A stretch of 64,000 nucleotides of DNA, taken from the NCBI GenBank assembly GCA_902765855.1, contig CACXBF010000002.1, positions 124,001-188,000 on the forward strand. Reading direction: 5' to 3'. Position 1 is the first letter of the stretch; each line of letters begins with the position of its first letter. Below, in pieces: positions 54,769 to 63,957 of the stretch. The notes under the pieces were generated by a model. That model saw only the letters and a program-made list of their open reading frames with translations. It made no database searches and was not told where the DNA came from. This DNA is from an uncultured Ruminococcus sp. (GTDB taxonomy: Bacteria; Bacillota; Clostridia; Oscillospirales; Acutalibacteraceae). A program made the position numbers and the translations under genes.

Positions 54769-56003
54769 TGAAATATCTTAGATACGGCTGTCTTTCAATC
54801 AGCAAAAATGTGGTATTTACTCTTATTATGGTGCTTGAGGTTATGGCGCTTCTTGTCACAACAAATGTTACAATAGGCTCTGCAAATAGTAAAATGGTAT
54901 TGGTAAAACCCTTTTCAGATATTATAAATAAAGAGGGCTATTATTGTGCCTTTGAGCCTATATGGGAAACATCAGAAGAGGCAGCTGAGTTTTATGGCTT
55001 GTTTAATAAGCTTAAATCAGCAACTATTATTTCATCAGAGAATTTTGGTTCAAGTATAATTACAGATGATGATATATTTTTTAAATATAGTATGCCATTG
55101 CAGAGTGGTTCTTGGCCAAAAACTGCCGCAGATGAACAGGGCAGACCTTATGTAGTTGTATCGCCAGATTATATGAAAAACGTAGGCGAAACAATTACCG
55201 CTGACGGTGTAGGCGAATGTGTAGTTTCGGGCGTTCTCACTGAAGTTACATATATTCCGAATTTTTCTATTTATGACAATGAAAAGGATAATATAACCAG
55301 CTTTTATAGAAGTGCCGACTATAAAATGGCAATAGAAGCAATTAAGGCTGGCAGTTCAGATGAACTGAAATATAGCGATTCAGCAATTATTTTAGCTAAA
55401 AGTGCATATAAGGCTTTAAATGGCAATAAAGATGTGACATATCTTAGCTGTTTTATAGTATATGATGATAATATCTCAAAAGCCGATATAGAATATAATA
55501 AAGATATTATGCAAAAAATTACTGATTTCCAAAAAGATAATACAGACCTTTTCCCAATGAAACCAGACTTTACACCACTTTCACAGATAAAGGCTGGCAC
55601 AGATACATATATAACAAATAGTTATATAGACATACTTCCAATAATACTTGTTGTTGCGGCAATAGTTCTTATCGGACTTATAGGCTCTGTTGCGATAAAT
55701 ACTGTAACTCAGATAAGAAACTACGGAATATACTTCCTTTGCGGTTCAAAATGGAGCGATTGCTTTAAAATATCTCTTGCGAATATCTCAATAATACTGC
55801 TTTTCTCAGGAGTACTTTCGGGAATATTTCTCTATTGCTCGAAATTTATCAATCTGAACTATCTTGTCGGACAGGTTTATGAGTGGAATAACCTCTATAT
55901 TTCGCTTGGAATAATTTTTGCAATGATACTTCTTTCATTGATTATCCCGTTTGGCATAATAAGGTTCACATCACCTGTCGAAGTCATAAAAGCAAAGAAG
56001 TAA
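54768..56003 (+). CDS. FtsX-like ABC transporter permease 2
   Basis: 411 residues, the same topology as permease 1: N-terminal helix (about 12-36), extracytoplasmic domain (about 40-285) and three C-terminal helices (about 288-312, 340-360, 374-397) with NYGIYFLCGSKWSDCFKISLANI in the coupling loop. ATG 54768 shares one base with the preceding stop region (TAATG), and GGAGCG lies upstream, so translation is coupled. The two permeases probably form a heterodimer with the ATPase encoded next. Confidence 0.8.
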   Translation: MKYLRYGCLSISKNVVFTLIMVLEVMALLVTTNVTIGSANSKMVLVKPFSDIINKEGYYCAFEPIWETSEEAAEFYGLFNKLKSATIISSENFGSSIITDDDIFFKYSMPLQSGSWPKTAADEQGRPYVVVSPDYMKNVGETITADGVGECVVSGVLTEVTYIPNFSIYDNEKDNITSFYRSADYKMAIEAIKAGSSDELKYSDSAIILAKSAYKALNGNKDVTYLSCFIVYDDNISKADIEYNKDIMQKITDFQKDNTDLFPMKPDFTPLSQIKAGTDTYITNSYIDILPIILVVAAIVLIGLIGSVAINTVTQIRNYGIYFLCGSKWSDCFKISLANISIILLFSGVLSGIFLYCSKFINLNYLVGQVYEWNNLYISLGIIFAMILLSLIIPFGIIRFTSPVEVIKAKK

Positions 56004-56015
56004 GGAGTGGAAGAT

Positions 56016-56678
56016 ATGCTGAAAATTGAAAATCTCACTAAAACATATAATTATAAAAAGTCTAATGCCTTTACAGCTCTGAAAGATGTTTCGCTTGAGG
56101 TGGCAGACGGAGAAATGCTTGCCATTATCGGAAAATCTGGAGCAGGCAAAAGTACGCTTCTCCATATAATCGGTTGTATAGATAAATTCGAGAAAGGTAG
56201 TTATACAATAGACGGAACAGATGTACATAGCCTTTCAGATAACAAGCTTGCGAAAATCCGCAATGAAAAAGTTGGTATAGTCATGCAGGATTTCGCCCTT
56301 GTTGATGAATATTCCGTTATCGAGAATGTTATGATTCCATTAAATTTCTCAAAGAAAAAGCTTGGCAAGCCAAAAGAACTTGCTATGAAAGCTCTCGAAA
56401 GAGTAGGTATATCAGACCTTGCTAAAAAGCCTGTTTCTAAGCTTTCGGGCGGTCAAAAGCAGAGAGCTGCCATTGCCAGGGCAATAGTCAATGACCCTTC
56501 TTTCATTCTTGCAGACGAACCGACAGGTGCTTTAGACACCAAAACCTCGTCAGAAATAATGGAGCTTTTTACCGAGCTTAATAAATCTGGCAAGACCGTT
56601 ATAATCATAACGCACGACCCAACAGTGGCTGATAAATGCAAACGCAAGGTAGAAATTAGCGACGGCAGAATAATCTGA
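56016..56678 (+). CDS. ABC transporter ATP-binding protein (MacB/LolD-like)
   Basis: 220 residues. Walker A IIGKSGAGKSTLLHIIG, Q-loop MQDFALVDEYSVIENV, signature KLSGGQKQRAAIARAIV, Walker B FILADEPTGALDTKT and switch His in IITHDPTVADK. The DEPTGALD text and the short length are characteristic of the LolD/MacB subgroup that works with FtsX-type permeases, including bacteriocin exporters and antimicrobial-peptide resistance pumps. ATG 56016 has AAGGAG eight bases upstream; GTG 56007 overlaps it. Confidence 0.9.
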   Translation: MLKIENLTKTYNYKKSNAFTALKDVSLEVADGEMLAIIGKSGAGKSTLLHIIGCIDKFEKGSYTIDGTDVHSLSDNKLAKIRNEKVGIVMQDFALVDEYSVIENVMIPLNFSKKKLGKPKELAMKALERVGISDLAKKPVSKLSGGQKQRAAIARAIVNDPSFILADEPTGALDTKTSSEIMELFTELNKSGKTVIIITHDPTVADKCKRKVEISDGRII

Positions 56679-56698
56679 ATAAATTTTTTGAAAAATTG

Positions 56699-56727
56699 TT
56701 GACTTTTGTAATTTTCGGTAGTATAAT
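56699..56727 (+). promoter_or_regulatory. Promoter of the trp operon
   Basis: TTGACT (56699-56704), 17-base spacer, TATAAT (56722-56727), starting the T-box leader. Confidence 0.85.
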
Positions 56728-56751
56728 CAAACTAAAGTTAATTGAATAAGT

Positions 56752-57037
56752 AAACCGTTGAACAAGAAGAGTAGAGTTTATCGAGCGTATTAAGAGAGCT
56801 GATGTTTGGTGCGAATCAGTTATGCAGATTTACTTGAATGGGCTTGCAAGGGCAGCAGGAAACCGAATTATTTCGGAAGTAATGGCTGACGGGAACTCTG
56901 TCCGTTATCAGTAGAGTGCGTATGAAGTACGCAAAATGAGTGGGTTTTTTTTATAAATAACCAATTTGGGTGGTACCGCAGAAGTTTCAAAGCTTTTGTC
57001 CCAAGGATTAAGTTCCTTGTGACGAAAGCTTTTTTTG
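56752..57037 (+). ncRNA. T-box leader (tryptophanyl-tRNA responsive)
   Basis: Stem I carries the conserved AGAGAGCTGATG...GGTGCGAATCAG distal region. The specifier bulge is TTGAATGGGC, where GAA precedes the codon TGG (56839-56841), i.e. tryptophan. The T-box sequence GGGTGGTACCGCAG is at 56968-56981, with TGGT (56971-56974) to pair the tRNA acceptor end. The terminator arm AAAGCTTTTGTC...AAGGA (56989-57007) with TCCTTGTGACGAAAGCTTT (57014-57032) and seven T follows. Uncharged tRNA-Trp should promote read-through into trpE. Confidence 0.96.
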
Positions 57038-57071
57038 ATTTTTAAAATACTGAAAAAGAGAGGTAATAACT

Positions 57072-58526
57072 ATGATTAAGCCGTCTTGTGACGAAATTAT
57101 GGAGCTTGCAAAAAGCTACAACACAATTCCTGTCTGTAAGGAAATTTTGGCTGATGTAATTACACCGATTACATTGCTCAGAAGAATAGCAGCTTCCAAG
57201 AAAAGATTTTTCTTGCTTGAAAGCATCGAGGGCGGCGAAAAGTGGGGAAGATATTCCTTTATAGGTTATGACCCGATTATGCGTGTAAGCTGTAAAAATG
57301 CTGTTGTAACAATCGACCGCAATGGCAAAATGGAGAATATCGGAACTAAAAAACCTCTTGAGGTTTTGCGTTCAATACTCAAAGATTATAAGTCACCAAG
57401 CCTTAAAGAGCTTCCGCCGTTTACAGGTGGTTTGGTTGGATATTTCGCTTATTCAATGATAGGCTATGCTGAACCAAAGCTTAAAATCAAGAGTGGAGAT
57501 TTCAACGACTATGATGTAATGCTTTTCGATAAGGTTATTGCATATGACCACCTAAAGCAGAAAATCTGTGTTATAGTTAATATATCAACAGATAAAATTC
57601 TTGAAAATTACGGCAAGGCTACCGCAGAAATTGAGAAAATAATAAATCTTATAAATGACGCATCTCCTTTACCAGAGCTTAAAGGCAGAATGAAATCTGA
57701 TTTTGAGTGCAATGTCAGCGAAAAAGAATATTGCGATATAGTTGAGAAAACAAAAGAATATATTCGTGACGGAGATATTTTTCAGGCAGTTATTTCACGA
57801 AAGTTTACTTGTAAATATGACGGCAGCTTAATAAATGCCTATCGCGTACTCAGAACGATAAATCCTTCACCTTATATGGTTTATATGAATATTGACGATG
57901 ACGAGATTATCAGCACATCACCGGAAACTCTTGTCAGACTTCAGAATGGCAGACTTTATACTTTCCCGGTTGCCGGTTCAAGACCTCGTGGCAAGACCGA
58001 TGAGGAGGATATAGCTCTTGAAAAGTCACTTCTCAGCGATGAAAAAGAGCTTTCTGAACATAATATGCTTGTTGACCTCGGCAGAAATGACCTTGGCAGA
58101 ATTTCAAAGTATGATTCCGTAGAGGTTACTAAATATATGGTTATACACAGATATTCAAAGATTATGCACATATGCTCACAGGTTGAATCAAACATTCGAG
58201 ATGATTGTGACGCTATGGACGCTATTGAGTCCGTACTTCCGGCAGGAACACTTTCAGGAGCTCCAAAGATAAGAGCTTGTGAGATTATCGAGGAACAAGA
58301 GGCGCTTCCAAGAGATATTTATGGTGGTGCTTTGGGATATATGGATTTCACAGGAAACCTCGATACTTGCATAGCAATCCGTATGGCGTATAAAAAGGGC
58401 GAAAATGTATATGTTCAGGCTGGCGGCGGAATAGTTGCTGATAGCGTTCCGAAGAATGAATACGAAGAATCCGCAAATAAAGCGGCGGCTGTAATGAATG
58501 CCGTAAGAAATGCCGATGAGCTTTGA
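57072..58526 (+). CDS. trpE: Anthranilate synthase component I
   Basis: 484 residues; converts chorismate to anthranilate with ammonia from TrpG. N-terminal LLESIEGGEKWGRYSFIGYDP includes the conserved Trp-feedback region, and the chorismate-binding C-terminal domain carries IRDGDIFQAVISRKF, TFPVAGSRPRGKT, VDLGRNDLGRIS, VLPAGTLSGAPKIRACEII and YGGALGYMDFTGNLDTCIAIRM. Standard length. First gene after the T-box; AGAGAGGT precedes ATG 57072. Confidence 0.97.
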   Translation: MIKPSCDEIMELAKSYNTIPVCKEILADVITPITLLRRIAASKKRFFLLESIEGGEKWGRYSFIGYDPIMRVSCKNAVVTIDRNGKMENIGTKKPLEVLRSILKDYKSPSLKELPPFTGGLVGYFAYSMIGYAEPKLKIKSGDFNDYDVMLFDKVIAYDHLKQKICVIVNISTDKILENYGKATAEIEKIINLINDASPLPELKGRMKSDFECNVSEKEYCDIVEKTKEYIRDGDIFQAVISRKFTCKYDGSLINAYRVLRTINPSPYMVYMNIDDDEIISTSPETLVRLQNGRLYTFPVAGSRPRGKTDEEDIALEKSLLSDEKELSEHNMLVDLGRNDLGRISKYDSVEVTKYMVIHRYSKIMHICSQVESNIRDDCDAMDAIESVLPAGTLSGAPKIRACEIIEEQEALPRDIYGGALGYMDFTGNLDTCIAIRMAYKKGENVYVQAGGGIVADSVPKNEYEESANKAAAVMNAVRNADEL

Positions 58527-58545
58527 TAAAGGGAGATGAATTAAA

Positions 58546-59109
58546 ATGGTACTTCTGATTGATAACTACGATAGCTTTTCATATAACCTTGTTCAGCTTG
58601 CAGGCTCAATCAATCCTGATATCAAGGTTATAAGAAATGATGAACTTACAGTTGATGAGATAAAGGCACTCAAGCCATCACATATCATACTTTCACCTGG
58701 TCCTTGCTATCCTAAGGACGCAGGAGTTTGCGAAGAAGTCGCAGTAAAGCTTGGAGATATTCCGATACTCGGTGTATGCTTAGGTCACCAGGCGATATGT
58801 GAAGCCTACGGCGGAAAAATCATTCACGCAAAACAGCTTATGCACGGTAAGATGAGTGTTGTTGATATTGATAATTCATGCGAGATATTCAAGGGCTTGC
58901 CTGAGAAAATCGAAGTTGCAAGATACCATTCGCTTATAGCAGAGACAGAAAGCTTGCCGGATTGTCTTGAGGTGGTTTCAAGAGATGCGATAGGTGAGAT
59001 TATGGCGGTTAAGCATAAGGAAAAGAATATATTCGGAGTACAGTTTCACCCTGAATCAATCCTGACACCTCAAGGTAGAATTATAATGGAGAATTTCCTC
59101 GGCATATGA
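58546..59109 (+). CDS. trpG: Anthranilate synthase component II (glutamine amidotransferase)
   Basis: 187-residue class-I amidotransferase. LLIDNYDSFSYNLVQ at the N-terminus, nucleophile Cys78 in ILGVCLGHQAICEAYGG, and the His-Glu pair in VQFHPESILTPQG. It supplies ammonia to TrpE and might also serve PabB (shared TrpG/PabA use occurs in Firmicutes). It is 19 bases after trpE and is separated from trpD by a repeat copy of about 330 bases. Confidence 0.96.
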   Translation: MVLLIDNYDSFSYNLVQLAGSINPDIKVIRNDELTVDEIKALKPSHIILSPGPCYPKDAGVCEEVAVKLGDIPILGVCLGHQAICEAYGGKIIHAKQLMHGKMSVVDIDNSCEIFKGLPEKIEVARYHSLIAETESLPDCLEVVSRDAIGEIMAVKHKEKNIFGVQFHPESILTPQGRIIMENFLGI

Positions 59110-59111
59110 CC

Positions 59112-59445
59112 AATTAGTTAATAAACTTCCCTAAGACACTTAAAGTTTAGGTCAAGCCTTTTTAAAGGCTTGCGGATTCCAAAGGCAGAGCCTTTGGTGG
59201 GTTTTAAGGGCGAAGCCCTTAACATTCTTTACTTCTGAGTGCGGACGAAGTCCGCACTTGGTGACTAATGTTGTTAACAAAAGAAATTTTAGTGGCGAAC
59301 AAAGTTCGCCACTAAAGAGGCAAGATAAGTTAAGGGCGTTGCCCTTAAAACCTATGAGGGACTCCGTCCCTCAACCCTGCGAGCCTTTGAAAAGGCTCGA
59401 GCGAAACTTTTAGCTGTCTTGGGGCAGTGCAATAGCTTATCAATG
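59112..59445. repeat. Intergenic hairpin repeat, copy I, inside the trp operon
   Basis: A near-complete palindromic copy: AAAGTTTAGGTCAAGCC, CCAAAGGCAGAGCCTTTGG, AAGGGCGAAGCCCTT, AGTGCGGACGAAGTCCGCACT, centre GACTAATGTTGTTAACAAAA, AGTGGCGAACAAAGTTCGCCACT, AAGGGCGTTGCCCTT, GAGGGACTCCGTCCCTC and AGCCTTTGAAAAGGCTCGAG. Left and right halves are inverted copies. It fills the trpG-trpD gap. Confidence 0.87.
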
Positions 59446-59495
59446 ATAATTATTTTTAGTTTTAGATAAAACCTAATATAAGGAGTGAATTTTTT

Positions 59496-60509
59496 ATGAT
59501 AAAGGAAGCAATTCATAAATTAGTACTTGGAGAAAATCTTAGTACAGAAGAAACAGAAAAAGTTATGAGTGAGATTATGGGCGGAGAGGCTACAAACGCT
59601 CAGATTTCAGCATTTTTGACAGCACTCAGAATCAAGGGCGAAACTGTTGATGAGATTACAGCTTGTGCAAAAGTTATGCGTGATATGGCAGTAAGACTCA
59701 AAACAAATGGAGATGTACTCGAAATTGTCGGAACAGGCGGTGACGAAGTAGGAACTTTCAATATCTCAACTACTTCAGCATTCGTAATTGCGGCAGGCGG
59801 AGTTACTGTTGCAAAGCACGGAAACAGAAGTGTTTCAAGTAAGAGTGGTGCTGCTGATGTTCTCGAAAAACTCGGTGCTAAAATCACCATCACAGCAGAA
59901 CAGAATGAAAAGGTTCTTAATGATTGCGGATTTGCATTTATGTTTGCACCAGGCTATCATTCATCTATGAAATATGCCGCACCTGTAAGAAAAGAAATCG
60001 GAATAAGAACAGTATTTAATGTTCTCGGACCTCTTACAAATCCTGCATTTGCTACAATGCAGCTTATGGGTGTATATGAAGATGCACTTGTAAAGCCGAT
60101 GGCACAGGTACTTAAAAATCTTGGAATCAAGTCCGGAATGGTTGTTTGCGGTGACCATAAGCTTGATGAGGCTACTGTTACAGGAGATAACCTCGTTTGT
60201 GAGATTAAAAACGGCGAAATCAAGGAATACACAATCAATCCTGAAACACTTGGCTTTAAGAAAGCAAACCTTGAAGATATTATCGGAGGTACACCTGAGG
60301 AAAACGCACAAATTACTCGTGATATTCTTTCAGGCAAGCTCACAGGTGCAAAGCGTGACACAGTTGTTCTCAATTCTGCACTTTGCTTCTATATTGCAGA
60401 TAAAGCAGAAACTGTTGAGGACGGCATAAAGCTTGCAAATGAGCTTATTGACAGCGGAAAGGCATATGAACAGCTTGAAAAATATGTCAGCCTTACAAAT
60501 AAGTATTGA
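59496..60509 (+). CDS. trpD: Anthranilate phosphoribosyltransferase
   Basis: 337 residues; transfers phosphoribose from PRPP to anthranilate. The PRPP-binding GTGGDEVGTFNISTTSAFVIAAGG, KHGNRSVSSKSGAADVLEKLG and HSSMKYAAPVRKEIGIRTVFNVLGPLTNP are intact. Standard length. AAGGAGTG precedes ATG 59496. Its stop overlaps the extended trpC frame by a few bases. Confidence 0.97.
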   Translation: MIKEAIHKLVLGENLSTEETEKVMSEIMGGEATNAQISAFLTALRIKGETVDEITACAKVMRDMAVRLKTNGDVLEIVGTGGDEVGTFNISTTSAFVIAAGGVTVAKHGNRSVSSKSGAADVLEKLGAKITITAEQNEKVLNDCGFAFMFAPGYHSSMKYAAPVRKEIGIRTVFNVLGPLTNPAFATMQLMGVYEDALVKPMAQVLKNLGIKSGMVVCGDHKLDEATVTGDNLVCEIKNGEIKEYTINPETLGFKKANLEDIIGGTPEENAQITRDILSGKLTGAKRDTVVLNSALCFYIADKAETVEDGIKLANELIDSGKAYEQLEKYVSLTNKY

Positions 60510-60526
60510 TAACAGGGAGAGATAAA

Positions 60527-61303
60527 ATGATTCTCGATACATTAGCTGAATCTACAAGAAAGCGTGTTGAGGCAAGAAAGCTGATAACTCCTTTAGAAAA
60601 GATAAAGAGAAAAGCAAGCCTTGTTGGAATGGGCGGTTTTGAATTTGAGAACGCTCTCAAGAAGGACGATATGGCATTTATCTGCGAGGTTAAAAAGGCA
60701 TCGCCTTCAAAGGGGATAATTGCAGAGCGTTTTCCTTATCTTGAGATTGCTTCAGAATATTACAGAGCCGGTGCAGACGCTATATCCGTTCTTACCGAGC
60801 CTGAATATTTTAAGGGCAGTGACGATTTTCTTCACGAAATCAGCAAGACAGTTCCGACACCGCTTTTGCGTAAGGATTTTACGATTGATGAATATATGAT
60901 TTATGAGGCAAGGCTTATGGGAGCGTCAGCGGTGCTTTTAATATGTGCCTTGCTTGATACAGAAACTCTCAAAAGCTATATCGAAATTTGCGATAGCTTA
61001 GGTCTTTCCGCTTTGGTAGAGGCTCATTCCGAGGAAGAAGTTGAATCTGCGCTTAATGCGGGAGCAAGAGTTATCGGTGTAAATAATCGTGACCTCAGAA
61101 CCTTTGAAGTCGATATAGAAAATTGTATGCGTCTGCGTTCACTCGTTCCGAATGATATAATATTTGTTGCGGAGAGTGGAATTAAAACATCCGAGGATAT
61201 AAACAGACTTCGTTCTGCAAATGTCAATGCAGTCCTTATCGGAGAAACTCTTATGAGAGCCGAAGATAAAAAGGCGGCACTTGATGCCCTCAAAGGACTT
61301 TGA
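60527..61303 (+). CDS. trpC: Indole-3-glycerol-phosphate synthase
   Basis: 258-residue TIM barrel. ICEVKKASPSKGII (catalytic Lys), RKDFTIDEYMIYEARLMGASAVLLI, LSALVEAHSEEEVESA, IGVNNRDLRTFEVD and VAESGIKTSEDI are all present. ATG 60527 is supported by GGGAGAG seven bases upstream; an earlier in-frame start at 60506 overlaps trpD and has no ribosome site. Not fused to trpF, which follows 14 bases later. Confidence 0.96.
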   Translation: MILDTLAESTRKRVEARKLITPLEKIKRKASLVGMGGFEFENALKKDDMAFICEVKKASPSKGIIAERFPYLEIASEYYRAGADAISVLTEPEYFKGSDDFLHEISKTVPTPLLRKDFTIDEYMIYEARLMGASAVLLICALLDTETLKSYIEICDSLGLSALVEAHSEEEVESALNAGARVIGVNNRDLRTFEVDIENCMRLRSLVPNDIIFVAESGIKTSEDINRLRSANVNAVLIGETLMRAEDKKAALDALKGL

Positions 61304-61317
61304 AACGGGGTGATTAA

Positions 61318-61926
61318 ATGCCCAAGATAAAAATATGCGGGCTGAAAAGATTGGAAGATATTTATGCTGTGAATGAATATAAGCCAGATTATATCGGCTT
61401 TGTATTTGCGGGCAAAAAGCGTTGTATAAGTCCGGAACTTGCATATGAGCTTAAACAGAATTTAGATAACAGCATAAAAGCAGTCGGAGTTTTCGTAAAT
61501 GCAGAGATTGAATTTATTCTCAAGCTTGTTGAGAGCGGAACCATAGATGTTATACAGCTTCACGGCGATGAGGATAACGCATATATACAAGAACTTCGCT
61601 CGAAAACTTCTGCACCGATAATCAAAGCAGTAAGGGTAAAATCCGCCGAAGATATTTTTGCGAACGAGAATATTCAATGCGATTATCTTTTGCTTGATAC
61701 CTATGCTGATAATGTCTATGGCGGTACAGGTAAGGCTTTTAATTGGAATATAATTCCGAAAATAAGTAAGCCGTTTTTCTTGGCAGGTGGTCTTACACCT
61801 GAAAATATAGCTACTGCTGCAAAGGTAAATCCATATTGCCTTGATATAAGCAGTGGAGTAGAAACTGATGGCTTTAAGGATAAAACGAAAATAGAAAAGG
61901 CAATTAAAATTGTAAGGAGTGTTTAA
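61318..61926 (+). CDS. trpF: Phosphoribosylanthranilate isomerase
   Basis: 202 residues, TIM barrel. [11 protein letters not shown] (catalytic Cys7 region), [28 protein letters not shown]-like text [31 protein letters not shown] (catalytic Asp) and [41 protein letters not shown] precedes ATG 61318. The usual KICG(L/I)T reads KICGLK, a minor change. Confidence 0.95.
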   Translation: MPKIKICGLKRLEDIYAVNEYKPDYIGFVFAGKKRCISPELAYELKQNLDNSIKAVGVFVNAEIEFILKLVESGTIDVIQLHGDEDNAYIQELRSKTSAPIIKAVRVKSAEDIFANENIQCDYLLLDTYADNVYGGTGKAFNWNIIPKISKPFFLAGGLTPENIATAAKVNPYCLDISSGVETDGFKDKTKIEKAIKIVRSV

Positions 61927-61928
61927 AA

Positions 61929-63113
61929 ATGTCAAAAGGAAAGTTCGGCGTACACGGAGGACAATATATTCCTGAAACGCTGATGAATGCCGTAATCGAA
62001 CTTGAGGAGGCATATAACAAATATAAAAATGACCCTGAATTTAATGCAGAGCTTGAAAAACTTAACAGAGAATATACAGGCAGACCATCACTTCTTTATT
62101 ATGCAGAGCATATGACCAAGGATTTAGGCGGTGCTAAGATTTATCTCAAGAGAGAGGATTTAAACCACACCGGTTCACACAAGATAAACAATGTTATCGG
62201 ACAAATGCTTCTTGCAAAGAGAATGGGCAAAACTCGCGTCATAGCTGAAACCGGCGCAGGACAGCACGGCGTTGCAACTGCGACTGTTGCCGCACTTATG
62301 GGTATGGAATGTGAAATCTATATGGGCGAAACAGATACAGAGCGTCAGGCACTCAATGTTTATCGTATGGAGCTTCTCGGAGCAAAGGTTCACCCTGTAA
62401 CAAGCGGTACAAAGACTCTTAAAGACGCTGTCAACGAAACTCTAAGAGAGTGGACAGCAAGAATAGAAGATACACATTATGTTCTCGGTTCGGTTATGGG
62501 ACCACATCCATTCCCAACAATAGTTCGTGATTTCCAATCCGTAATAAGTAAGGAGATTAAGAGCCAGATACTCGAAAAAGAGGGCAGACTTCCTGATGTA
62601 GTTCTCGCTTGTGTAGGCGGCGGAAGTAATGCTATGGGTGCTTTCTATAACTTCATCGAAGATAAAGATGTTCGCCTTATTGGTTGTGAGGCTGCCGGCA
62701 GAGGTGTAGATACCGGACTTACTGCGGCAACAATAGCAAAAGGTACGCTTGGAATCTTCCACGGAATGAAATCCTATTTCTGTCAGGATGAATTTGGTCA
62801 GATTGCACCTGTTTATTCAATTTCAGCAGGTCTTGACTATCCTGGAATCGGCCCTGAACACGCACATCTCCACGATATTGGCAGAGCAGAATATGTTCCT
62901 GTTACAGATGATGAGGCTGTCGATGCGTTTGAATATCTTTCAAGAATCGAAGGCATTATTCCTGCGATTGAAAGTGCTCACGCGGTTGCTTACGCAAAGA
63001 AACTTGCTCCAACACTCGGCAAGGATAAGATTATGGTTATAAATATCTCAGGCAGAGGAGATAAAGATGTTGCAGCGATTGCAAGATATAGGGGGAAGGA
63101 TATTCATGAATAA
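61929..63113 (+). CDS. trpB: Tryptophan synthase beta chain
   Basis: 394 residues, PLP enzyme joining indole and serine. [44 protein letters not shown] (PLP Lys in SHK), [34 protein letters not shown] (phosphate-binding) and NISGRGDKD. This is the standard TrpB1 form, not the longer TrpB2. AAGGAGTG overlaps the trpF stop; the end overlaps trpA by eight bases. Confidence 0.97.
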   Translation: MSKGKFGVHGGQYIPETLMNAVIELEEAYNKYKNDPEFNAELEKLNREYTGRPSLLYYAEHMTKDLGGAKIYLKREDLNHTGSHKINNVIGQMLLAKRMGKTRVIAETGAGQHGVATATVAALMGMECEIYMGETDTERQALNVYRMELLGAKVHPVTSGTKTLKDAVNETLREWTARIEDTHYVLGSVMGPHPFPTIVRDFQSVISKEIKSQILEKEGRLPDVVLACVGGGSNAMGAFYNFIEDKDVRLIGCEAAGRGVDTGLTAATIAKGTLGIFHGMKSYFCQDEFGQIAPVYSISAGLDYPGIGPEHAHLHDIGRAEYVPVTDDEAVDAFEYLSRIEGIIPAIESAHAVAYAKKLAPTLGKDKIMVINISGRGDKDVAAIARYRGKDIHE

Positions 63114-63882
63114 GCTAAGTAAAGCATTTGAAAAAGGAAAAGCATTTATACCTTTTGTTACAGCAGGCGACCCTGACCTTGAAACCACCGAGAAAGTAAT
63201 TCTCGCTATGGCAGAGGTCGGTGCAGACCTTATAGAAATCGGAATACCATTTTCTGACCCTGTTGCAGAGGGACTTGTTATTCAAAAAGCTGATGAAAGA
63301 GCCTTGGCAAGCGGCACAACAACAGATAAGATTTTCGCTATGGTTAAATCTATCAGAACAAAGACAGATATTCCGCTTGCATTTATGACATATATAAATC
63401 CGATTTTCGTATATGGCAGTGAACGCTTTATTAAAAATTCCAAGGAATGTGGAATTGATGCACTTATAGTTCCTGATTTACCATTTGAGGAGAAGGACGA
63501 GCTTTCAGAAATCTGCAAGGCTAATGATGTTCGCCTTATATCTCTTGTTGCCCCGACATCTCACGAGAGAATAACTACAATCGCAAAAGAAGCTGAGGGC
63601 TTTGTGTATGTAGTATCATCACTTGGTGTTACAGGCGTAAGAAGTGAGATAAAGACAGATATAGGCGAAATGGTAAAGCTTATCAAACAAGCTAAGGATA
63701 TTCCTTGTGCTGTTGGTTTTGGTATTTCTACACCAGAACAAGCCGCAAATATGGCAAAGCTTTCAGACGGTGCAATCGTAGGAAGTGCAGTTGTCCGTAT
63801 AATCGAGAAATATGGCAAGGATAGCGTAATGCCTGTTGCTGATTATGTCAAGGAAATGGCAGATGCAGTACATAATGTTTAA
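63106..63882 (+). CDS. trpA: Tryptophan synthase alpha chain
   Basis: 258 residues, TIM barrel that cleaves indole-3-glycerol phosphate. [39 protein letters not shown] (Glu44 is the counterpart of catalytic Glu49), [24 protein letters not shown] and [10 protein letters not shown]. The position of catalytic Asp60 in the Salmonella enzyme is Glu55 here (VAEG in place of ADGP). ATG 63106, eight bases before the trpB stop, has GGGGGAAGG upstream; an earlier in-frame start at 63067 overlaps trpB further and lacks a site. Last trp gene. Confidence 0.95.
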   Translation: MNKLSKAFEKGKAFIPFVTAGDPDLETTEKVILAMAEVGADLIEIGIPFSDPVAEGLVIQKADERALASGTTTDKIFAMVKSIRTKTDIPLAFMTYINPIFVYGSERFIKNSKECGIDALIVPDLPFEEKDELSEICKANDVRLISLVAPTSHERITTIAKEAEGFVYVVSSLGVTGVRSEIKTDIGEMVKLIKQAKDIPCAVGFGISTPEQAANMAKLSDGAIVGSAVVRIIEKYGKDSVMPVADYVKEMADAVHNV

Positions 63883-63916
63883 AGCTTTTCGCTAATATAA
63901 AAATCAATATTAAATC

Positions 63917-63957
63917 AAATGCCACAGCTCAAAGCAAAATGAGTTGTGGCATTTTTG
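63917..63957 (+). terminator. Terminator of the trp operon
   Basis: AAATGCCACAGCTC (63917-63930) pairs with GAGTTGTGGCATTT (63941-63954) with one G-T pair, ending in TTTTT. Its core is shared with terminators at 2239, 13391 and 44087. Confidence 0.93.
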
